This document shows positions 11,297 to 20,401 of a stretch of DNA of 64,000 nt, in pieces (positions within the stretch are counted from its first letter, which is position 1; each line of letters opens with the position of its first letter). The stretch lies in NCBI RefSeq assembly GCF_019924045.1, contig NZ_JAHXBN010000010.1, forward strand, positions 124,001-188,000. Reading direction: 5' to 3'. The translations under genes were made by a program, and so were the position numbers. Under the pieces are notes generated by a model. The model made no database searches and had not been told where the DNA came from. It saw only the letters and a list, made by a program, of their open reading frames with translations. This DNA comes from Dyadobacter fermentans. GTDB taxonomy: Bacteria > Bacteroidota > Bacteroidia > Cytophagales > Spirosomataceae.

Positions 11297-12619
11297 ATGT
11301 CCAAAATTTTAACCCCGCCAACTACGTTCGTGGGCAGGCTCAAATACCTAGGTCCCGGTTTTATCCTTTCTGCTGCCATCGTAGGCTCCGGCGAACTTAT
11401 CGCCACCACCGCATTAGGTGCCAAAGCCGGTTTCGTCATGTTCTGGCTGATCATTCTCAGCTGTCTTGTCAAAGTCGCATTGCAGCTGGAATTTGGCAAG
11501 AATGCCATTTACACCGGCACCTTCATCATGCACAACTTCAATAACCTGCCCGGGCTGAGGCTCGGCAAGGCACATTGGAGCATTTGGTTGTGGCTTTCAT
11601 TGCAGGGATTGAAATTGCTGCAAGTTGGCGGCATCGTCGGGGGCGTTGCTATTGTGCTCCATATGGCCTTCCCGCTCATTTCGGTGAATTTTTGGGCGAT
11701 CATTTCCGTGCTGATCACTTCATTTTGGGTTTATAAGGGTAACTATGGTCCGGTCGAGAAAGGCTCGCTTGTGATGATCATTCTCTTTACGGCCGTCATT
11801 CTCATATCCGTTATTTCCCTTCAATGGACACAATACGCCATCACCTGGCCGCAATTTGAAAGTGGCTTGCAGTTTTCGCTTCCCACAGCGTTAGTTGCGA
11901 CGGCCTTCGGGGCATTCGGCATCACCGGCGTCGGTGGTGATGAAATCATGTACTACAATTACTGGTGCATCGAAAAGGGTTACGCAGCCTACACCGGCCC
12001 GAACGACGGCAGCAGGGAATGGTCCGAGCGCGCCAAAGGCTGGTTTCAGGTGATGTACCTTGATGCTGTGTTGTCGATGGTCGTCTACACCATTGTGACG
12101 GCCGCATTTTATCTCCTGGGAGCTGCGGTACTGCATACCGGCGGCGCAGTACCGGAAGGTTACCAGATGGTCGGGACCCTATCCCGTATTTTTACGGAAA
12201 CGCTCGGCCCATGGGCGAAGAATATCTTTCTGATAGGGGCTTTCTTCGTGCTCTATTCCACATTGTTTACAGCCACGGCGAGCTGGGCGAGGGTTTGGGG
12301 AGATGCATTCGGGCAGATCAGCTGGATGAAGTTCGGCTCGGAGCAAGAGCAAAAACGGAGCATCGGCATGATGTCGTGGGTACTGCCTATTGCCTGGTGC
12401 CTGCTATTTCTATTTTTTCAGGCGCCGGTCAGGATGGTCATTCTCGGGGGCATTGCCACATCGGTGTTGCTGTTGCTGGTGGTATATGTGTCGCTCGTGT
12501 TCCGTTATCGCAACTTGCCCATTGCTTTGAAACCCTCCGTTTTATATGATGTATTTTTCTGGATCAGCGTGCTTTCGATCCTCTTTGTGAGCGGGTATGG
12601 TATTGTCCAAATTATTTAG
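11297..12619 (+). CDS. NRAMP-like membrane transporter with non-canonical metal-site motifs
   Basis: A 440-residue protein with about 11 hydrophobic helices and the NRAMP opening LGPGFILSAAIVGSGE. Canonical NRAMP proton/Mn2+ symporters have DPGN in helix 1 and MPH in helix 6. Here the equivalent places read GSGE (residues 30-33) and GVGGDE (211-216). The fold is probably the APC/LeuT type, but the classic Mn2+/Fe2+ ligands are replaced by acidic ones, so the substrate is open; another divalent cation such as Mg2+ is possible. It stands alone. It is sometimes annotated simply as a Mn2+/Fe2+ transporter, which the motifs do not support. Confidence 0.82.
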   Translation: MSKILTPPTTFVGRLKYLGPGFILSAAIVGSGELIATTALGAKAGFVMFWLIILSCLVKVALQLEFGKNAIYTGTFIMHNFNNLPGLRLGKAHWSIWLWLSLQGLKLLQVGGIVGGVAIVLHMAFPLISVNFWAIISVLITSFWVYKGNYGPVEKGSLVMIILFTAVILISVISLQWTQYAITWPQFESGLQFSLPTALVATAFGAFGITGVGGDEIMYYNYWCIEKGYAAYTGPNDGSREWSERAKGWFQVMYLDAVLSMVVYTIVTAAFYLLGAAVLHTGGAVPEGYQMVGTLSRIFTETLGPWAKNIFLIGAFFVLYSTLFTATASWARVWGDAFGQISWMKFGSEQEQKRSIGMMSWVLPIAWCLLFLFFQAPVRMVILGGIATSVLLLLVVYVSLVFRYRNLPIALKPSVLYDVFFWISVLSILFVSGYGIVQII

Positions 12620-12754
12620 GGAAGAATAGTACTTAATTTTAAATGAGTAGTACTTTTTGATAGCGAACGAATAAGGGAGTTACTTCTCATTTTCGTCTAA
12701 CTGATTGCCGGTCAGGTAAAAATGCATTCATTCCGAAATCCTAAATTCTTTCAT

Positions 12755-14062
12755 ATGGAGAAACCAAACGAAGTATCGAGAAGGAACTTTATTAAAAACA
12801 CCACGGGAGTCGCCGTAGCGCTTTCCATTCCGGCCATTATTCCCGCAAGCGCATTCGGCGCGAACGACCGCGTGCGCGTAGCGGTGCTGGGCGTTAACGG
12901 GCGTGGGCAGAGCCATATTTCGGGTTTTAATTCCCTGAGCAATGTGGAAGTAGCCACGCTCTGCGATCCCGACAATACCATTTTGCAGAAACGTGCGCAG
13001 GAATTCGAGCAGAAAACGGGTAAGAAGGTTAAGACGGAAAACGATCTTCGTAAGGTTTTTGATGATAAAACTATTGATGCCGTGAGCATTGCCACGCCAA
13101 ACCACTGGCACGCATTGGCCGCCATTTGGGCATGTCAGGCAGGTAAGGATGTGTATGTAGAAAAACCTGGCTCTCACAATCTTCACGAAGGCCGCAAGCT
13201 CGTGGAAGCAGCCCATAAATATAAAAGGGTAGTACAACACGGCGTCCAGCTTCGTAGCTCGGAAGCGTTGAAAGAAGCCGTCAAACACCTCCGCGACGGA
13301 CTGATCGGCAACGTGTACATGGCCCGTGGCCTTGTCTACAAATGGCGTCCCGATATTGGCGACCGTGGTACCGAGCCCGTACCCGCAGGTCTCAACTACG
13401 ATCTCTGGACCGGCCCGGCCGAAATGAAGCCATTTTCCCGCAACTACGTGCATTACGACTGGCACTGGCATTGGAACTACGGCAACGGCGACATAGGCAA
13501 CCAGGGTATCCACGAAACCGATATGTGCATGTGGGGCCTTGGCGTGGAAAGCTTCCCGGATAAGATCACGTCCTCAGGCGGTAAATTTCTTTGGAATGAC
13601 GCCAAGGAGACACCGGAAGTACTCAGTTCTTCATTTGTATATACCAAAGAAAAAAAGATCATCGAGTTCGAAGTACGTCCGTGGATGACGAACGACGAGG
13701 GCGGCGTGGGTATAGGCAACATTTTCTACGGCTCAGAAGGCTATATGGTGGTGAAGGGGTACGATTATTACGAAACCTTCCTCGGCAAAGACAAAAAAGC
13801 CGGCCCTTCGCGGAAAGCCGGAGGGGATCACTACAAGAACTTCATTGACGCCGTGGTAGCGAAAGATTCGAAACTGCTGAATGGACCGGTGGAAACGGCT
13901 CATTTGTCTTCCGGACTCGCACATTTGGGCAATATCGCCTACCGCGTTGGCCGTGCATTAACTTTTGATAACAAGACGGAGAAGTTTATTGGGGATGACG
14001 AAGCCAATAAGCTGTTGACGAGGAAGTACCGTTCACCTTATGCGCTGCCGCAAGTGGTGTAA
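12755..14062 (+). CDS. Tat-exported Gfo/Idh/MocA family oxidoreductase
   Basis: A 435-residue NAD(P)-dependent sugar-type oxidoreductase. The start at 12755 is chosen because it places a Tat signal at the N-terminus (VSRRNFIKNTTG, then ALSIPAIIPASAFGA); an ATG 33 bases upstream is less apt. The Rossmann domain begins VRVAVLGVNGRGQSH (GxGxxG-like) and the family EKP motif is in VYVEKPGSHN. The C-terminal domain has WHWHWNYGNGDIGNQGIHE, typical of the exported Bacteroidota subgroup. These proteins probably fold with cofactor in the cytoplasm and act on sugars or inositols in the periplasm. The exact substrate cannot be read from sequence. Confidence 0.9.
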   Translation: MEKPNEVSRRNFIKNTTGVAVALSIPAIIPASAFGANDRVRVAVLGVNGRGQSHISGFNSLSNVEVATLCDPDNTILQKRAQEFEQKTGKKVKTENDLRKVFDDKTIDAVSIATPNHWHALAAIWACQAGKDVYVEKPGSHNLHEGRKLVEAAHKYKRVVQHGVQLRSSEALKEAVKHLRDGLIGNVYMARGLVYKWRPDIGDRGTEPVPAGLNYDLWTGPAEMKPFSRNYVHYDWHWHWNYGNGDIGNQGIHETDMCMWGLGVESFPDKITSSGGKFLWNDAKETPEVLSSSFVYTKEKKIIEFEVRPWMTNDEGGVGIGNIFYGSEGYMVVKGYDYYETFLGKDKKAGPSRKAGGDHYKNFIDAVVAKDSKLLNGPVETAHLSSGLAHLGNIAYRVGRALTFDNKTEKFIGDDEANKLLTRKYRSPYALPQVV

Positions 14063-14098
14063 GGTGCAGTAGTTGCCTTAAAAATTATTGTTCCACTG

Positions 14099-14123
14099 AA
14101 AAGTTCTCTTTATGAGAACTTTT
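14099..14123. promoter_or_regulatory. palindrome before higBA (operator or terminator)
   Basis: AAAAGTTCTC (14099-14108) and GAGAACTTTT (14114-14123) form a perfect 10-bp inverted repeat with a TTTAT loop, ending 19 bases before the higB start. It could terminate the upstream oxidoreductase transcript. Its closeness to higB equally fits an operator bound by HigA, which normally represses its own promoter. Confidence 0.5.
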
Positions 14124-14142
14124 CTTATATTCACACACTTGT

Positions 14143-14475
14143 ATGAAAGTACATTTGATTAAGGAATCGACGATTGAAAAGTTCGTTTTGAATCATGCGA
14201 GAAGCGCGTCATCGTTTGACGAATGGCTTAAAAAGCTAAAAGGTGCCAACTGGCGATCGCCCGTTGATATTCGCGAGAATTATCCAACAGTGGATTTTCT
14301 TGGGAACGGTTGCCCGAGAGTAGTGTTCGATATCGGCGGCAACAATTACCGCATGATTTGTAAATATGTATTTGGAAAAAGCTTTGTGCGCTTATACGTG
14401 AGCTGGATTGGTACTCATGCCGAATACACACATTTATGCAAGAGCAGATTGCAATATTCTGTAAAACAATTCTGA
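14143..14475 (+). CDS. higB: HigB-type toxin of a type II toxin-antitoxin system
   Basis: A 110-residue RelE/HigB-superfamily protein, predicted to cleave mRNA on the ribosome when free of antitoxin. Family landmarks are FDEWLKKLKGANWRSPVDI, YPTVDFLGNGCPRVVFDI, NNYRMICKYVF and the C-terminal WIGTHAEYTH. The toxin-first gene order, with one base between its stop and the next start, is the usual higBA arrangement. The region looks more A+T-rich than its neighbours, which would fit horizontal gain. It is preceded by a palindrome. Confidence 0.92.
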   Translation: MKVHLIKESTIEKFVLNHARSASSFDEWLKKLKGANWRSPVDIRENYPTVDFLGNGCPRVVFDIGGNNYRMICKYVFGKSFVRLYVSWIGTHAEYTHLCKSRLQYSVKQF

Positions 14476-14476
14476 T

Positions 14477-14917
14477 ATGGGAGAGCTGAAATATAAGGTA
14501 ATCAAGACCGAAGAACAATACTACGAATATTGTAACGAGTTGGAAAGACTAGATGATTCGGGAGAGTCAGAGGGCAAATATCAGGATGAAGCTGAACTTT
14601 TGATGGTGCTGATCGAACACTACGATGCAGAGCACACGATCTTCAAAGGTGAATTCGATCCTGTTGAATTGCTCAAGTCACTCATGAAGGATCACAAGAT
14701 GAAGGCTAAAGACATTGCAGAGTTGCTGAATGTCAGCAAAGGATATGTGTCCGAGATTCTTAACTACAAAAAAGGCATGTCCAAAGATGTGATCCGCAAG
14801 CTGGCCACGCGTTTTGCGATGAGGCAGGAAGCATTCAACCGGCCGTACCGTTTGGAGGGTGAAAGAATGATGGAGGAAGAAGAGGACGCCGTAGCGCAGG
14901 AGACTGTACTTTCGTAA
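14477..14917 (+). CDS. higA: HigA-type antitoxin with Xre helix-turn-helix
   Basis: A 146-residue antitoxin. Residues 1-55 are acidic and probably wrap the toxin; residues 60-115 form an Xre-type helix-turn-helix (KAKDIAELLNVSKGYVSEIL). The C-terminus is Glu-rich and probably disordered. It begins one base after higB stops, so the two are co-translated. It should neutralise HigB and repress the shared promoter, possibly at the palindrome just upstream of higB. Confidence 0.92.
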   Translation: MGELKYKVIKTEEQYYEYCNELERLDDSGESEGKYQDEAELLMVLIEHYDAEHTIFKGEFDPVELLKSLMKDHKMKAKDIAELLNVSKGYVSEILNYKKGMSKDVIRKLATRFAMRQEAFNRPYRLEGERMMEEEEDAVAQETVLS

Positions 14918-14953
14918 CGACAAATTTTAATCACATTAACCACACATTTACTT

Positions 14954-15325
14954 ATGAACCACTATCAGGAAATCACACGCTACCTCGACAATGCGCAGGA
15001 GATTTTGAGTACCAAGGCTAAGAAGGAAGGCCAGGAGTATAAAGACATTAAATACGTTCAAATGGCGTCAGGAACTGCTTATAACGCGGCCTTGATGATT
15101 GCTGACGAATATTTGAGAAAGAAGGAGGGAACGAAATTTTCAAAGCCTCAGAGTATCGACGAGTACAGAATTCGTCTTCGTAAACACAACCGGACAATGC
15201 TATCCTATTTGAATGAGGCGTATGATACATTGCATTTGGCTGGTTACTACCACGGAACCCCATCTGTAAGGACAATCAAAGACGGCCTGGATGCCACACA
15301 AAAAATGCTGGCAATGGTGGCTTAG
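14954..15325 (+). CDS. DUF5618 family small helical protein
   Basis: A 123-residue, mostly helical protein with many charged residues and no signal peptide. The wording (YLDNAQEILSTKAKKEG, then YVQMASGTAYNAALMIADEY) matches what I recall as DUF5618, which resembles nucleotidyltransferase-partner or HEPN-like helical proteins, without a visible Rx4-6H nuclease motif. It lies 36 bases after higA and ends at a strong terminator, so it is probably co-transcribed with the toxin-antitoxin pair. Its function is unknown; an accessory role is possible. Confidence 0.75.
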   Translation: MNHYQEITRYLDNAQEILSTKAKKEGQEYKDIKYVQMASGTAYNAALMIADEYLRKKEGTKFSKPQSIDEYRIRLRKHNRTMLSYLNEAYDTLHLAGYYHGTPSVRTIKDGLDATQKMLAMVA

Positions 15326-15350
15326 TAACTTAAAACAAGTTAAACAAAAA

Positions 15351-15379
15351 ACGGCCGACAGGAATTACCTGCCGGCCGT
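15351..15379. terminator. bidirectional terminator between DUF5618 gene and accC
   Basis: ACGGCCGACAGG (15351-15362) and CCTGCCGGCCGT (15368-15379) form a 12-bp stem with one mismatch and a 5-base loop, flanked by an A-run on the left and T-rich bases on the right. It separates two convergent operons. Confidence 0.85.
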
Positions 15380-15402
15380 TTGCATATCTATTGCGGCGCT
15401 CT

Positions 15403-16746
15403 TTAGAGCGTCGTAAAATCAAATGATTCCAAATACTTCGTTGTGAAATTGCCGGATTTGAAGCCCGGATCATCCATCAGCTTAATATGGAACGGGATTG
15501 TGGTTTTGATGCCTTCGATCACGAACTCCTGTAATGCGCGCTTCATACGCGTGAGTACCTCCTCGCGCGACTGGCCGCTGACGATCAGTTTGGCGATCAT
15601 CGAGTCGTAGTTTGGCGGTACGGTATAGCCGCTGTACACGTGGCTGTCGATGCGTACGCCGTGACCGCCAGGGAAATGCAGGTTGGTGATTTTACCCGCC
15701 GCCGGACGGAATCCGTTTGAAGGATCTTCCGCATTGATACGGCACTCCATCGCGTAAAGCTTTGGCGTGTAGTTCTTCCCGGAGATCGGCTCGCCCGCCG
15801 CTACTTTGATTTGCTCCTTAATAAGGTCAAAATCAGTAACTTCTTCGGTGATCGGGTGCTCTACCTGGATACGGGTGTTCATTTCCATGAAATAGAAGTC
15901 ACCGTGCTTGTCGACCAGGAACTCGATCGTACCGGCACCTTCGTAACCGATTGCCTGGGCTCCTTTGATGGCCGCAGCACCCATTTTCTCGCGTAATTCA
16001 GGCGTGATAATAGGGGATGGCGTTTCTTCTACCAGTTTCTGGTGACGACGCTGGATCGAGCAGTCGCGTTCCGAGAGGTGGCACACTTTACCGAACTGGT
16101 CGCCGATGATCTGGATTTCGATGTGACGGGGTTCTTCCACGAATTTTTCGAGGTACAAACCGTCGTTTCCGAAGGCCGCCGCAGACTCGGTACGGGCGTC
16201 GTTCCACGCCTTCTCGAATTCTTCCGGCTTGTTGATCACACGCATTCCGCGTCCGCCGCCACCTGCTGTCGCTTTCACTATCACAGGGTAACCGATGCCT
16301 TCCGCGAGCTCTTTACCTTGCTCCAAAGATTCGAGCAAGCCATCCGAGCCCGGAACAACCGGTACGCCGGCTGCGATCATCGTTGCTTTGGCGGTAGCCT
16401 TATCGCCCATCCCGTTGATCTGGGCGGCGGTAGCTCCGATAAATTTGATACCATAATCCGCGCAGATTTGCGAGAATTCGGCGTTTTCCGACAAGAATCC
16501 GTAACCCGGGTGGATCGCGTCCGCGCCGGTTACTTCCGCTGCCGAAATGATATTCTGGATGCTCAGGTACGATTGCCTGCTGGGCGGAGGACCGATACAA
16601 ACGGCCTCGTCGGCAAACCGTACGTGAAGGCTGTCGCGATCGGCTGTCGAGTATACCGCGACAGTCTTAATGCCCATTTCACGACAGGTCCTGATTACAC
16701 GCAGGGCGATTTCGCCCCGGTTAGCAATGAGTATCTTTTTAAACAT
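15403..16746 (-). CDS. accC: acetyl-CoA carboxylase, biotin carboxylase subunit
   Basis: A 447-residue ATP-grasp enzyme that carboxylates the biotin on AccB with bicarbonate and ATP, the first half of malonyl-CoA formation. The start at 16746 gives the canonical [17 protein letters not shown]; the frame is open 14 codons more. Landmarks are the glycine loop [29 protein letters not shown] and the active-site stretch [17 protein letters not shown]. It is the last gene of the DUF177-rpmF-plsX-fabH-efp-accB-accC series, 28 bases after accB. Confidence 0.97.
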   Translation of the reverse strand: MFKKILIANRGEIALRVIRTCREMGIKTVAVYSTADRDSLHVRFADEAVCIGPPPSRQSYLSIQNIISAAEVTGADAIHPGYGFLSENAEFSQICADYGIKFIGATAAQINGMGDKATAKATMIAAGVPVVPGSDGLLESLEQGKELAEGIGYPVIVKATAGGGGRGMRVINKPEEFEKAWNDARTESAAAFGNDGLYLEKFVEEPRHIEIQIIGDQFGKVCHLSERDCSIQRRHQKLVEETPSPIITPELREKMGAAAIKGAQAIGYEGAGTIEFLVDKHGDFYFMEMNTRIQVEHPITEEVTDFDLIKEQIKVAAGEPISGKNYTPKLYAMECRINAEDPSNGFRPAAGKITNLHFPGGHGVRIDSHVYSGYTVPPNYDSMIAKLIVSGQSREEVLTRMKRALQEFVIEGIKTTIPFHIKLMDDPGFKSGNFTTKYLESFDFTTL

Positions 16747-16774
16747 GTAATTCAGTGAGTTTTCGTTCGCTGCA

Positions 16775-17257
16775 TTATGCAGGTTCAACCAGGAACAATG
16801 GCTGGTCGAATTCTACCGGAGTTGCGTTTTCAACCAGGATCTTCACGATTTTACCTGATACTTCGGATTCGATTTCGTTGAACAATTTCATTGCCTCGAT
16901 CACGCAAACTACTTTTCCGGGTTTGATCTCATCACCGATGTTAACGAATGCCGGTGTTTCCGGGCTGGATGCGCGGTAGAATGTACCGATCATCGGGGAT
17001 TTAATGGTAATGAGGTTCGAAGAAGCTGGTTCTTTGGAAACCGCTGGCTCGGCGGGAGCGGCCGGTGCAGCTGCTGCGGGTGCCGCAGGAGCGATTGCAG
17101 GCGCAGGTGCCGCAACTTGTGCCGGAGTATAGGCTACTACCGGTGCAGTGGCAAAGCGTTTTACCTTGATTTTCAGGTCTGCCGTTTCAATATTCACTTC
17201 ATCAAGTCCCGACTGGGCAATGAAGTCAATCAGTTTTTGGATTTCTCTGGTTTCCAT
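16775..17257 (-). CDS. accB: acetyl-CoA carboxylase, biotin carboxyl carrier protein
   Basis: A 160-residue carrier. The N-terminal 35 residues are the conserved [13 protein letters not shown] helix region, residues 36-80 an Ala/Pro-rich flexible linker, and 81-160 the biotinyl domain. The biotin-accepting lysine is K124 in [12 protein letters not shown]. It shuttles the biotin arm between AccC and the carboxyltransferase. It lies 4 bases after efp and immediately before accC, the normal arrangement. Confidence 0.97.
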   Translation of the reverse strand: METREIQKLIDFIAQSGLDEVNIETADLKIKVKRFATAPVVAYTPAQVAAPAPAIAPAAPAAAAPAAPAEPAVSKEPASSNLITIKSPMIGTFYRASSPETPAFVNIGDEIKPGKVVCVIEAMKLFNEIESEVSGKIVKILVENATPVEFDQPLFLVEPA

Positions 17258-17261
17258 TTAA

Positions 17262-17828
17262 TTAAGATTTAACTCTTTCTACGTATTCGTATGTGCGTGT
17301 GTCAACTTTGATTTTTTCACCTTCGTCGATGAAAAGAGGTACCATAATGCGTGCACCGGTTTCTACTTCAATCGCTTTCTTAGGAGAGTTGGCGGTATCG
17401 CCTTTCAGTCCCGGCTCCGAGTAAGTTACCACCAATTCCACGAAAGGAGGAAGTTCGCAGGTGAGTGCTGCATCGTTTTCAGTATTGATCAGGATCTCGA
17501 CCTCTTGTCCTTCCTTCATCAGGTCGGCGTTGGTCACCAGTTTCTCGTCGATCAACACCTGGTCGAATGTCTCGGAATTCATGAAGTTGTAGCCAACCTC
17601 ATCTTTATATAGGAACTGGAATTTGTGACGCTCCACACGTACGGGCGTAATGCCTGCGCCCGATGAGAACGTATTGTCCAGCACTTTGCCGCTAGTAAGG
17701 CTTTTCAGTTTGGTACGTACGAACGCGTTGCCTTTTCCGGGTTTCACGTGTTGGAATTCAATCACCTGAAAAAGATCATGGTTGAAATGGATTACCAAAC
17801 CGTTACGCAAATCTGCAGTAGTTGCCAT
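17262..17828 (-). CDS. efp: translation elongation factor P
   Basis: A 188-residue EF-P with the three beta-barrel domains (KOW-like N-terminal domain, central OB, C-terminal OB). It rescues ribosomes stalled at polyproline. The tip loop reads VKPGKGNAF, with Lys32 at the position modified in many bacteria. The C-terminus has VTYSEPGLKGDTA, a family signature. It lies between fabH and accB in the conserved Bacteroidota operon. Confidence 0.97.
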   Translation of the reverse strand: MATTADLRNGLVIHFNHDLFQVIEFQHVKPGKGNAFVRTKLKSLTSGKVLDNTFSSGAGITPVRVERHKFQFLYKDEVGYNFMNSETFDQVLIDEKLVTNADLMKEGQEVEILINTENDAALTCELPPFVELVVTYSEPGLKGDTANSPKKAIEVETGARIMVPLFIDEGEKIKVDTRTYEYVERVKS

Positions 17829-17876
17829 TTTTATGCTAATGAATTGTATGATAATGCTTTATTGAAAATCACATGC

Positions 17877-18872
17877 CTACGCTCCGATACCCCATTTGAG
17901 GTACATAGCGCCCCAGGTAAAGCCTCCGCCAAATGCGGCGAGAATCAGGTTATCGCCTTTTTTAAGTTGTGATTCGTAGTCCCACAAGCAAAGCGGGATT
18001 GTCGCCGCTGTGGTATTTCCGTATTTGTGAATGTTCATCATGACTTTGTCCATTCCCACACCCATCCGGTTGGCGGTTGCCTCGATGATCCGGCGGTTGG
18101 CCTGGTGTGGCACGAGCCATGCTACGTTATCGCTGTTCAGGCCGTTGCGCTCCATGATGTCGGCAGCGATATCGGCCATGTTGGTCACGGCAAATTTGAA
18201 AACCTGCGCACCATCCTGATAAACGTAATGCAGCCTGTTATCTACCGTTTCGTGGGTAGGCGGGTAGCGGCTTCCCCCGGCTTTCTGGTTAAGATAGGGA
18301 TAACCCGCCCCATCCGACTTGATGATCGAATCCAGGATCCCGTTTCCGGATGTGTCCGGTTCAAGCAATACAGCACCTGCGCCGTCGCCGAAGAGAATAC
18401 AGGTCTTGCGGTCGGTGTAGTCCACGATTGCGGACATTTTATCGGCACCCACGACGATCACCTTTTTATATTTTCCGGTCTCGATGAATTGCGAGCCGAG
18501 TGTCAATGCATAAATAAAACCCGAGCAGGCAGCCTGGATGTCGAAGCTTCCGATGTTACGGATGCCGACCATGTCGCAGATGAGGTTAGCTGTGCAGGGG
18601 AAAACAAAATCGGGTGTGGTAGTAGCGCAAATGAGCAGATCAACTTCTTCGGGGCGAGTATTGGTTTTGGCAAGCAATCCCTTTACAGCCTCCGCACCCA
18701 TATGTGAACTTCCTAAACCTTCGCCTTTCAGAATACGCCTTTCCTTGATACCTGTGCGGCTAACGATCCATTCATCGTTTGTCGCAACCATTGTTTCCAA
18801 TTCTGCATTAGTTAACACATAATCAGGTACATAACCTTGTATTCCTGTTATAGAGGCTTTAATATGGGTCAT
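17877..18872 (-). CDS. fabH: 3-oxoacyl-[acyl-carrier-protein] synthase III
   Basis: A 331-residue thiolase-fold enzyme that starts fatty-acid elongation by condensing an acyl-CoA with malonyl-ACP. The catalytic triad is visible: Cys116 in [11 protein letters not shown], His256 in VPHQANRR and Asn286 in [10 protein letters not shown]. Length and motifs are normal. It follows plsX by 89 bases and precedes efp, so phospholipid precursor and fatty-acid synthesis are co-ordered. Confidence 0.97.
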   Translation of the reverse strand: MTHIKASITGIQGYVPDYVLTNAELETMVATNDEWIVSRTGIKERRILKGEGLGSSHMGAEAVKGLLAKTNTRPEEVDLLICATTTPDFVFPCTANLICDMVGIRNIGSFDIQAACSGFIYALTLGSQFIETGKYKKVIVVGADKMSAIVDYTDRKTCILFGDGAGAVLLEPDTSGNGILDSIIKSDGAGYPYLNQKAGGSRYPPTHETVDNRLHYVYQDGAQVFKFAVTNMADIAADIMERNGLNSDNVAWLVPHQANRRIIEATANRMGVGMDKVMMNIHKYGNTTAATIPLCLWDYESQLKKGDNLILAAFGGGFTWGAMYLKWGIGA

Positions 18873-18961
18873 GATAAATCAACTATTCAAAATCCGAATA
18901 GATTTGGTAAAAAGGGACAGTTTCAGTTTTTTCATAGTCATGTGGTTGTCAGCATCCGTAG

Positions 18962-19900
18962 TTAGCTCAATGCCTGGGCGATGTGCAGGTACGCTTTGGA
19001 TTTCACCTGCTTGTAGGCCCAGTCAACCATATTTTTGATAGCCAGAGGTGTCGACACCCCGTGCGCGATCATCACATTTCCATTCACCCCGATAATGGGA
19101 CTGCCTCCGATGGACTCGTAGTTCGTTTGGTCGATAAAATCGTCCTGGAAACCTCTTTTCTTCGAAATCTCATACAGAGACTCTCCGAGTTTGAACAAAA
19201 TATTGCCGGTAAAGCCGTCGGTAACGATCACGTCGGCCTTGTTAATGAAGAGATCTTTCCCTTCTATATTTCCGATAAAATTGATGCGCTTGTTTTGTTT
19301 CAGCAGGGGATAGGTGGCCTGCGAAGTGAGGGAGCCTTTTTGCTCTTCTTCCCCGATATTCATCAGCGCAACCCGCGGCTTCTCGATCTGGAAAGTGTGC
19401 TGGGCGAAAATCGAGCCGATTTCACCAAACTGCGAAAGGACCTCCGGCTTGCAATCGGCATTGGCACCGATGTCGAGCATTACGGCATATCCTCCTCCTA
19501 CCTGCGGCACGAGGCCTGCGATGGCTGGGCGAAGAATGCCTTCAATAGCTTTAATGCTGAAAAGGGCGCCCACGTGCATGGCACCTGTGTTTCCTGCACT
19601 GCAGAATATATCTACCTCTTTTTCTTTCAGAAGCTTGAAACCCACGCCAATGCTGGAATTGGGCTTTTGAGAAAGGGCTTTGGTAGGATGTTCCCCCATC
19701 TCAATTACATCTTCTGCGTGAACGACGTCAACATTAGTAGGAGTGAAATTGTGCTGGTTGAAAATCTCCCAGATCACGTTTTCACGGCCAATTAAAACGA
19801 TTCTCGCCTCGGATGGTAGCTCAGAAGAGGCTTGAATCACCCCTTCAACAATTGCTTGCGGAGCTAAATCTCCCCCCATAGCATCTACCGCAATTTTCAT
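18962..19900 (-). CDS. plsX: phosphate acyltransferase PlsX
   Basis: A 312-residue PlsX, which makes acyl-phosphate from acyl-ACP for phospholipid synthesis. Landmarks are the start KIAVDAMGGDLAPQAIVEG, EMGEHPTKALSQKPNSS, the GNTGAMHVGALF segment and IVTDGFTGNILFK. It is peripheral-membrane or cytoplasmic. The gene sits between rpmF and fabH, a conserved order in many bacteria. Confidence 0.96.
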   Translation of the reverse strand: MKIAVDAMGGDLAPQAIVEGVIQASSELPSEARIVLIGRENVIWEIFNQHNFTPTNVDVVHAEDVIEMGEHPTKALSQKPNSSIGVGFKLLKEKEVDIFCSAGNTGAMHVGALFSIKAIEGILRPAIAGLVPQVGGGYAVMLDIGANADCKPEVLSQFGEIGSIFAQHTFQIEKPRVALMNIGEEEQKGSLTSQATYPLLKQNKRINFIGNIEGKDLFINKADVIVTDGFTGNILFKLGESLYEISKKRGFQDDFIDQTNYESIGGSPIIGVNGNVMIAHGVSTPLAIKNMVDWAYKQVKSKAYLHIAQALS

Positions 19901-20031
19901 TTACACGCTGTTATTTTGACAAATAAGTTAGAAACCGAAGGTGTAAATTTAGCAGATGTGCCGCAGTAAAAAAGAATTTCGCAACAACTTTTATAGGGCT
20001 GCTGCGAAATTGAATTGCTCATCGACTGAAA

Positions 20032-20226
20032 CTAAACCGTTTTAGTATAGTTCTCAACTACAACTTTACCTCTGTAAACCAGGTTGCCTTCGTGTACGTG
20101 TGCACGGTGCAATTGGTGGATTTCTCCGGTTGTAGCATCAGTTCCCAACTGCTTTCCGGTAAGGAAATCGTGCGCTCTGCGTGAATCGCGACGGGTGCTG
20201 GAATGTCTCCGCTTAGGATGTGCCAT
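20032..20226 (-). CDS. rpmF: 50S ribosomal protein L32
   Basis: A 64-residue basic protein starting MAHPKRRHSSTRRDSRRAH, the standard L32 opening; the RRAHDFL stretch is also typical. No zinc-binding cysteine pairs remain, so it is a C-minus form. Its usual upstream partner, DUF177/YceD, is present but separated by 175 bases carrying three palindromes. Confidence 0.95.
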   Translation of the reverse strand: MAHPKRRHSSTRRDSRRAHDFLTGKQLGTDATTGEIHQLHRAHVHEGNLVYRGKVVVENYTKTV

Positions 20227-20267
20227 GATATTTTTGGTCTATTGTTATTTACTATTTATAGTCTCCT

Positions 20268-20287
20268 CCGTCGATTAAAATCGACGG
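20268..20287. repeat. REP-like palindrome, CCGTCGAT/ATCGACGG with TAAA centre
   Basis: A perfect 8-bp arm hairpin (CCGTCGAT, TAAA, ATCGACGG). It is the first of three related palindromes between the DUF177 gene and rpmF, and of the same type as those beside the transposase near 53 kb. Confidence 0.85.
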
Positions 20288-20311
20288 GAATCGATTCTCT
20301 TTTTTCTCCTA

Positions 20312-20331
20312 CCGTCAGCTAAAGCAGACGG
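20312..20331. repeat. REP-like palindrome, CCGTCAGC/GCAGACGG with TAAA centre
   Basis: The second copy of the intergenic palindrome. The arms pair except for one internal A-A mismatch at arm position 6; outer CCGTC/GACGG and inner GC/GC are kept while the middle differs from the neighbouring copies. Confidence 0.8.
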
Positions 20332-20365
20332 TAATAGATTCTTTTTCTGCCCCTTCAATCCTCTA

Positions 20366-20385
20366 CCGTCGGTTTTAACCGACGG
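20366..20385. repeat. REP-like palindrome, CCGTCGGT/ACCGACGG with TTTA centre
   Basis: The third copy. Perfect 8-bp arms whose inner bases (GGT/ACC) differ from copy one (GAT/ATC) in a compensating way. Together the three copies form an approximately 44-54-base tandem arrangement inside an operon. Confidence 0.85.
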
Positions 20386-20401
20386 GCCGAAAGAGAAGGT
20401 T

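Noticed and set aside
15048..15275. Minus-strand ORF opposite the DUF5618 gene as an antitoxin or antisense gene
   Set aside because: No recognisable motif, and the plus-strand gene is well supported.
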